Part shown: positions 5,054 through 9,037 of the stretch, one piece after another
Numbering within the stretch: position 1 is the stretch's first letter
Layout of the letters: each line of letters begins with the position of its first letter
Assembly: GCA_031281855.1 (NCBI GenBank)
Contig: JAITEW010000304.1
Coordinates: 1 to 9,037, forward strand
Origin: Treponema sp.
GTDB taxonomy: Bacteria > Spirochaetota > Spirochaetia > Treponematales > Breznakiellaceae
Length of the DNA stretch: 9,037 bases
Direction of reading: 5' to 3'
The notes under the pieces: model-generated
The model's input: only the letters and a program-made list of their open reading frames with translations
Told to the model about the DNA's origin: nothing
Database searches by the model: none
Position numbers and translations under genes: made by a program

Positions 5054-6242
5054 TTGGTTTCTCCTTTCTGGGACCCGGATTTAACCGCAGTGAAAAAGGG
5101 ATATACACAACGCCGACTACGGCTATAGTCAACAAAGTGGGTATCAGGATTTCGTATTGAGTAAAGATCCGGTAACATATCATGCCGGCTATAGCTCCCC
5201 CAAGGGCGGGAAAGTTAAGGGCTTTCGCGTACCTCGGGCGTTTAAGAAAGTAATCGATAAAAAGGCTGGTATAGAGGGGCACAAAAACCATGCCTATAGC
5301 TGACAGAAAATTCTCGAGGAAAGCGCCGTATTTTTCAGAAGGGAAGAACACCGAAGCCAGCACCGTAAAAAGCCCGATAACCAGAAGAGGAAGGCGTTCG
5401 TTCCTTGGTTTGAAGATCTGGCGTGAAGAAACCGCGGCGGAATAGAGATCCAGAAAGGCGGTAGTCAGGGTAGAGAGGACCACCACGGCGCAGGCGGCAA
5501 AGCGAAGGGGGTTTCCGGCGATAAAGGCAAAGATGTCCCCTCGTGTGGAAACGCCGATAAAAAGGCCGAAGCCGTACATAAGCACGCTGCCTATGAAATA
5601 CCCCGCAAAGGGCATGAGCCCCGCGGCGCCTTTGGAGGAGGCTTTTCCGCCGTAATCCCCCGCAAGGGGCAGCCAGGACTCCGGCAGGGCGATGGAAAGT
5701 TCAATCCCCAGGCTTACGCTCATGGTTCCGGAACAACCCGGCGCCCCTGAGAGGGCCCCGGCGCTCCCGTTCCAGGCGGACTGGACAAAGAGGAAAACGC
5801 AGAGGCCTGCCAGGAGGACCACGGCGATTTCATTGAGCCTTCCCGCAGGGCTTCCCAGGATCAGGGCCCACAGGAGGACCAGAATCGAAAGGACCAGCGC
5901 AAGAATCCAAAAGGGGAAGTCCGGAAAAATCCCGGTAATAGCGCTTCCTGCCTGAACCACCATGACGATGGTCCAGCCTATAAGCTGGATCACGTTGCAC
6001 AGAGCCGCCAGGATTCCCCCGGTTCTTCCAAGGGAAAAGGACACGCTGTCCATGGCGTTTTCTTTCCGTGAAAAGGAAATCCAGGACCCCAGGGCCAAAA
6101 GCCCGGTCCCGGCCAGGTGGCCTGCGATAATAACCGCCATTCCCTTGGCATAGCCCAAGGGCGCCAGGAGCCCGCCGGTATAAATCTCGGAGATAGAAAT
6201 AGCCGCCCCAAGCCACAGGAGAAACATAGTATGCTTTTTCAC
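5046..6242 (-). CDS. cytX: CytX, putative hydroxymethylpyrimidine permease (NCS1 family)
   Basis: An inner-membrane permease of 398 residues with about 12 hydrophobic segments (roughly 5-28, 33-57, 76-100, 111-131, 137-155, 176-193, 209-232, 246-268, 284-300, 311-333, 344-358 and 366-385). Motifs of the NCS1 nucleobase/CytX group are visible: ISISEIYTGG (15-24), NVIQLIGWTIVM (83-94), PESWLPLAGDY (187-197) and FLDLYSAAVSS (263-273). CytX is the thiamine-regulated branch of the cytosine-permease family and is thought to import the thiamine pyrimidine precursor HMP. The TPP riboswitch directly upstream and thiE directly downstream support that substrate over cytosine. The start is GTG (6240-6242) with a perfect AAGGAGG (6248-6254), 5 bases away, at the 3' edge of the aptamer. 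The HMP substrate is inferred, not shown. Confidence 0.93.
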   Translation of the reverse strand: MKKHTMFLLWLGAAISISEIYTGGLLAPLGYAKGMAVIIAGHLAGTGLLALGSWISFSRKENAMDSVSFSLGRTGGILAALCNVIQLIGWTIVMVVQAGSAITGIFPDFPFWILALVLSILVLLWALILGSPAGRLNEIAVVLLAGLCVFLFVQSAWNGSAGALSGAPGCSGTMSVSLGIELSIALPESWLPLAGDYGGKASSKGAAGLMPFAGYFIGSVLMYGFGLFIGVSTRGDIFAFIAGNPLRFAACAVVVLSTLTTAFLDLYSAAVSSRQIFKPRNERLPLLVIGLFTVLASVFFPSEKYGAFLENFLSAIGMVFVPLYTSLFIDYFLKRPRYAKALNFPALGGAIAGMICYRIFTQYEILIPTLLTIAVVGVVYIPFSLRLNPGPRKEKPNA

Positions 6243-6247
6243 GAAAG

Positions 6248-6386
6248 CCTCCTTACGCCGGCATTACCCGGATCAAGTTTAAAGAGTTGAAAGCGTCCGC
6301 CGCTTCCTCTCAGCCTTGCGCGGAGACAAAATTGTTCTCCAGCGGCACTTTGAAAAATCAATCTCCAAAGTACCCGGCACCCCTGT
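6248..6386 (-). ncRNA. TPP (THI-box) riboswitch controlling cytX-thiE-HAD
   Basis: Read on the minus strand, the conserved THI-element parts appear in order: GGGGTGCC (6376-6383), GGCTGAGA (core CTGAGA 6308-6313), CTTGATC (6271-6277), GGGTAATGCCGG, and GCGTAAGG (6251-6258). It binds thiamine pyrophosphate and shuts down the genes that follow. The AAGGAGG ribosome site begins within the 3' strand of the aptamer, and no U-rich terminator lies before the GTG. Control is therefore probably by hiding the ribosome site. The arm between GGTGCC and GGCTGAGA is about 60 bases, with two extra hairpins (ACTTTG/CAAAGT and GGAGA/TCTCC). A further small stem, AAGCG/CGCTT, lies between CTGAGA and CTTGAT, so the aptamer is larger than the compact E. 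coli thiM form. Confidence 0.96.
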
Positions 6387-6402
6387 TTAAGATGTTACAT
6401 GT

Positions 6403-6432
6403 TTTTTACCCGGTATAAGCGGGACGTGTCAA
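6403..6432 (-). promoter_or_regulatory. Promoter for the TPP riboswitch and thiamine operon
   Basis: A perfect TTGACA (6427-6432) and TAAAAA (6403-6408, four of six consensus bases) are separated by 18 bases. Predicted transcription start is about 6396, roughly ten bases before the aptamer. It lies in the 64-base gap after the glycosidase stop codon, which shows that the thiamine operon is independent of the glycosidase genes. I see no convincing terminator for the glycosidase in the same gap. Confidence 0.65.
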
Positions 6433-6450
6433 GGGATGGGAAAAATGCTG

Positions 6451-8604
6451 TTAGCTGCGATTTTCAGACATAAATATATTCCAGCCTTTAAATTCTTTGG
6501 GAAGGTCAATATCCGCAGTCCAGCCGGAAGGAAGGGTAATGTCCAAATAAAAATTCTGCCCCTTTCTGTCAACCCGCCAGGTCAATACCGCGTTCCTGTT
6601 ATCGCAGCGTACCGTACCGCTTGCCCATTCCAAATCACTAGGATGAGGCGCAATCCTGATTGTTTTATTCAGACGCCGGGGTTCACCCAATCCCAAAATA
6701 TCCCGCATAAGTAACACACCGGCATGGCCGTTCATGCCGTGACAGTTACTGTCACTCATGCCCAAATGCTCAAAAAAAGTACCCGATCCCTTTTGAAGCT
6801 GTGCAAGATACAGTTTACGCAGTTCAGATAACAATACATCGTAAGCGCCTTCTTTCGCGAGCATATCATGCCTGATAATAAGGCCTATAAACAAATCCGC
6901 TAATCCAATTGTAAGATCCCGGGCCTCCGAAGGATGGCTGCCCATTTTCTGTATGACTTTCTCTGTAAGCGCCGTATCTGTACCGAATAACCCTGCCCAG
7001 ACATCAATAAAATGGGCGGATTCACTTGAACATTGCTTGGACGTAAATTTTCCTTCGTTATATACAAGCGCGTCCGGTAAAGCCCGGAAAAAAAAGTCCT
7101 GCGGCGGCGTCAGGGCTTGACGCAAAATACCCCGGATAGCCTCACCCTGTTTGCTCCAGTCTTCCCGGTGATAAACACGGCCAAGTTCACACAGAGTAAA
7201 AGCGTATAAAGCGTTTGCGGGTACGGATATAGGGGCGGTGTTTTCCGCGTAATTCGACTGCGACCAGTCAATAAAGACGCCGGTTAAATTTTCCAACAGC
7301 CCGCTTTTACCGATGAAATCATTCGCGCCTTTTACAAACTGTTCCACACGGGGAAAAATTTGCTGAATAAACAGGGCATCACCGGAACGCTCATAGTATT
7401 CACATAATTCCAACATCAGCCAAAATGACCATGTTGTTATGCCAATACTCTTCTTGCCGTATCTGGAGTTACCGGGATACACTTCGGGAAAGAAACCATA
7501 GGGCTCATAACGGTCAGCCTGCTGCAGAAAGAAATTCTCCAGGAAGTCTTTTTCCACATCCAGATCACCTAACATCATCCAGGCGGCGCGGGCTGTCCAA
7601 AAAGAATCACACAACCAGCCGCCGCGTTCCCGTTCGGGGCAATCCATAAATATGTCCAGGGTATTACATTGCAAAGTACGCCGTGCAGCTTCGTATATTC
7701 GATTCGTTTCCGGGTCACTGCATGTGAATGATCCAATCTCCCTGTCAGGATACCAGTAAGTAAGCAGTTCAATACGCGTTATTTTTATCGCGCCTTCACA
7801 TCGGGCAACAAGTTTGAGATACCGGACCAGATAGGGTTCAAAACTTGTAAGGAGATGCTTTCCTTTTTTAAGATTATAACGTACGACAGTAGCCGGCTCA
7901 TACAGGCTTCCATCAGCCGACAGTACATCGCTATGCTGAAGGTCTATCACCGTGTCCTGTTCCAACTCAATCCGTACTTGAAAAAATCCGACAGCAACCT
8001 GTTTCAGATCCCAAACAATAGCTGCCTGCTTTGTTTTACCGGGTCTTACAAACCAGCCCCCTTCCAGGGGAATCAATTCTCCGGTAAAACCAGCCTCCGT
8101 ATCCCTGCTTACATCAGGTACCACCTGAGAATCAATAGCGTCATACCATATTTTCCGCCATAACGGGGCATAATTCACCCTTCCCCTGTTCCCGCAGGGC
8201 GTTCCTTCGCTAATGTCGGCGGCCCGTACCAGTTTTTGGAATACGATGGGGCATAATTCGGGCATAGGCGCACGGCGGGGGAGCAGCCGGACGCTTTCCT
8301 CTACCACAACCGGTATACACCAATCACCTGCCGCCGCTGTCCGCCATGCGCCATCTTCCGGCGCAAGGTTATATACCTCTATAATTTCCCTGCAATGTGA
8401 CAAAAGCTCAACCTGGCTTGCCCGGTAAAACAACTCTCTCGAACGCCATTGTACCGGCGTTTCACATCCTGTCGCGGCCAATAAAACACCGCCGGCCCAG
8501 ACCTCTGCCAGCAGTACGCCCTGCTCAAGGGTGATATTATTGCTGTACTGATCGGGAACCTTATATGAGGCCACTTCAATAGCAATGGCTGCATGCCCGG
8601 TCAT
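6451..8604 (-). CDS. GH78-type glycosidase (alpha-L-rhamnosidase-like), main part, -1 frame relative to its N-terminus
   Basis: This 717-residue frame carries nearly all of a six-hairpin ((alpha/alpha)6-barrel) glycoside hydrolase of the GH78 group, which typically releases terminal alpha-L-rhamnose. N-terminal beta-sandwich sequence (IAIEVASYKVPDQY, 7-20) continues directly from the upstream short frame. The acid-catalyst loop appears as DCPERERGGWLCDSF (321-335), preceded by a strand reaching TYWYPD (282-287). A likely base is Glu612 in FFEH, followed by CHGMNGHAG (621-629). A C-terminal beta domain ends the protein. No signal peptide is present, so it is cytoplasmic. The ATG at 8602-8604 overlaps the stop of the upstream frame (ATGA), but it starts mid-domain, so it is unlikely to be the true start. 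The linked sugar transporter implies intracellular cleavage of an imported glycoside. The exact sugar is not determined; DCPERERGGW differs from the usual DCPQRDERLGW. Confidence 0.85.
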   Translation of the reverse strand: MTGHAAIAIEVASYKVPDQYSNNITLEQGVLLAEVWAGGVLLAATGCETPVQWRSRELFYRASQVELLSHCREIIEVYNLAPEDGAWRTAAAGDWCIPVVVEESVRLLPRRAPMPELCPIVFQKLVRAADISEGTPCGNRGRVNYAPLWRKIWYDAIDSQVVPDVSRDTEAGFTGELIPLEGGWFVRPGKTKQAAIVWDLKQVAVGFFQVRIELEQDTVIDLQHSDVLSADGSLYEPATVVRYNLKKGKHLLTSFEPYLVRYLKLVARCEGAIKITRIELLTYWYPDREIGSFTCSDPETNRIYEAARRTLQCNTLDIFMDCPERERGGWLCDSFWTARAAWMMLGDLDVEKDFLENFFLQQADRYEPYGFFPEVYPGNSRYGKKSIGITTWSFWLMLELCEYYERSGDALFIQQIFPRVEQFVKGANDFIGKSGLLENLTGVFIDWSQSNYAENTAPISVPANALYAFTLCELGRVYHREDWSKQGEAIRGILRQALTPPQDFFFRALPDALVYNEGKFTSKQCSSESAHFIDVWAGLFGTDTALTEKVIQKMGSHPSEARDLTIGLADLFIGLIIRHDMLAKEGAYDVLLSELRKLYLAQLQKGSGTFFEHLGMSDSNCHGMNGHAGVLLMRDILGLGEPRRLNKTIRIAPHPSDLEWASGTVRCDNRNAVLTWRVDRKGQNFYLDITLPSGWTADIDLPKEFKGWNIFMSENRS

Positions 8605-8619
8605 CTTTTTTGGATTTCA
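8601..8619 (-). other. Frame-change site in the glycosidase gene (A6 run)
   Basis: The upstream frame ends at TGA 8601-8603 and the downstream frame is blocked by TGA 8617-8619. Both frames are open only over about 13 bases, and that stretch contains CAAAAAAG (A6 at 8606-8611). Re-reading one A, or one extra A in the RNA, restores a continuous frame (Gln-Lys-Lys-Met-Thr-Gly). A 6-bp inverted repeat (8623-8640, arms ACACGG/CCGTGT) lies just upstream in the message. Confidence 0.85.
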
Positions 8620-8828
8620 TCAACACGGAGCATCCCGTGTCCCGTACGAGCCGGGCCATGCGCAGCCAGTCCGCCATTGATATAGAGCCGGTAAAAACTC
8701 CTGGCCGCGATTTTAATCTGCACATCTGTTTCCGCCGCCAGATCAATATCAGCGCGGAACGCGGCAAAACGGTTGCTGTTCGCATTTTGCGAAAGATCGA
8801 TAAAAACAGGTTTTGCATGTTCAATCAT
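8601..8828 (-). CDS. N-terminal segment of the split GH78-type glycosidase
   Basis: This 75-codon frame starts at an ATG (8826-8828) with AAAGGA (8835-8840) 6 bases upstream and lies 29 bases after the sugar-permease stop. Residues 24-72 match the start of the N-terminal beta-sandwich of rhamnosidase-like enzymes: FRADIDL, then SFYRLYINGGLAAHGPAR (44-61) and GHGMLRVDEI (63-72). The frame ends at TGA right after an A6 run. The missing continuation appears in the -1 frame, beginning at the adjacent bases. A -1 shift there would give one protein of about 792 residues. Alone, this fragment could not fold as the full domain. It is best read as the true start of the glycosidase gene, broken by a frameshift, a programmed slip or a sequencing error. 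Confidence 0.8.
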   Translation of the reverse strand: MIEHAKPVFIDLSQNANSNRFAAFRADIDLAAETDVQIKIAARSFYRLYINGGLAAHGPARTGHGMLRVDEIQKR

Positions 8829-8857
8829 AGTGTTTCCTTTTGTTTTCGTACAACGCC

Positions 8858-9037
8858 CTACCCTTTTATCGCTCCTGACGTAATCCCCTCAATATAAAGC
8901 CGGGAAGTGAAAATAAAGAGCAGCAACAGGGGAATAGTGGCGAATACAAAACCCGCTACCATAGACCCGATATCTATCGTCCCGGTCATAGACTGGAATA
9001 CCCGGATCACCACATTGATAACCTGTTTGCTGTTGGT
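8858..9037 (-). CDS. CUT1-family ABC sugar transporter permease (C-terminal part, cut by window edge)
   Basis: The last 59 codons and a TAG stop are present. The segment has an amphipathic start (NVVIRVFQSMTG), a small-residue stretch (IDIGSMVAGF) and a final transmembrane helix (FATIPLLLLFIFTSRL). It ends YIEGITSGAIKG, the characteristic C-terminus of MalG/AraQ-like permeases, whose usual form is close to YFVEGITAGAVKG. It would be one of two inner-membrane subunits importing a mono- or oligosaccharide, with the solute-binding protein and partner permease expected beyond position 9037. The glycosidase gene follows 29 bases after the stop, which suggests one operon and a shared sugar substrate. 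Confidence 0.88.
   Translation of the reverse strand, partial: TNSKQVINVVIRVFQSMTGTIDIGSMVAGFVFATIPLLLLFIFTSRLYIEGITSGAIKG

Noticed and set aside
5046..6242. Cytosine permease (codB) rather than cytX
   Set aside because: The family is the same, but the TPP riboswitch directly upstream and thiE overlapping downstream favour the thiamine-precursor branch.
6409..6460. Intrinsic terminator after the glycosidase
   Set aside because: Only a weak A/T-rich, bulged stem is visible near the stop codon, with no solid GC stem before the T run.
8576..8824. Second minus-strand frame over the start of the glycosidase
   Set aside because: The alternative frame 8601-8828 has a ribosome site and clear rhamnosidase N-terminal sequence; this one has neither.

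Overview
The window reads as one nearly continuous block of genes on the minus strand, so biological order runs from high to low coordinates. It looks like an anaerobic bacterium, most plausibly a spirochaete of the gut-Treponema kind. That guess rests on the CUT1 sugar transporter beside an intracellular glycosidase, the salvage-style thiamine cassette, an exported protein with a loose lipobox-like signal, and nickel-pincer (lar) genes. Clostridia are a real alternative, and no marker gene settles the question. No tRNA, rRNA, CRISPR array, transposase or phage gene was seen, and I could not support any plus-strand gene.

Region A (9037 to 6451): the C-terminal end of a CUT1 ABC sugar-transporter permease, then a GH78-type (alpha-L-rhamnosidase-like) cytoplasmic glycosidase. 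The glycosidase is split near its N-terminus by a -1 frame change exactly at an A6 run. Joined, it would give a protein of about 792 residues. The pair suggests uptake and intracellular breakdown of a rhamnose-containing or related glycoside.

Region B (about 6432 to 3707): a promoter-like site, an enlarged TPP (THI-box) riboswitch, cytX (hydroxymethylpyrimidine permease, NCS1 family), thiE (thiamine phosphate synthase) and a HAD hydrolase. Gene ends overlap or nearly touch. This is a thiamine-salvage operon under TPP feedback; the HAD enzyme may be a phosphatase in the same pathway, but that is inferred only from position.

Region C (3689 to 2495): a secreted or membrane-anchored protein with two MBG-like repeats, followed 4 bases later by a DUF3842 protein. 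Their functions are unknown. A TATAAT box lies just before the first of them.

Region D (2494 to 1): a 138-base intergenic leader with two inverted repeats and competing hairpins, then larE, larC and the start of larB. These three proteins make the nickel-pincer nucleotide (NPN) cofactor: LarB carboxylates and hydrolyses nicotinic acid adenine dinucleotide, LarE adds two sulfurs, and LarC inserts nickel. All three lar genes use non-ATG starts with good Shine-Dalgarno sites and overlap end to start. LarC is a single unbroken LarC1-LarC2 protein with a strongly histidine-rich insert, and LarE has the three cysteines expected of the iron-sulfur type. The enzyme that would use the cofactor (LarA or a relative) is not in the window.
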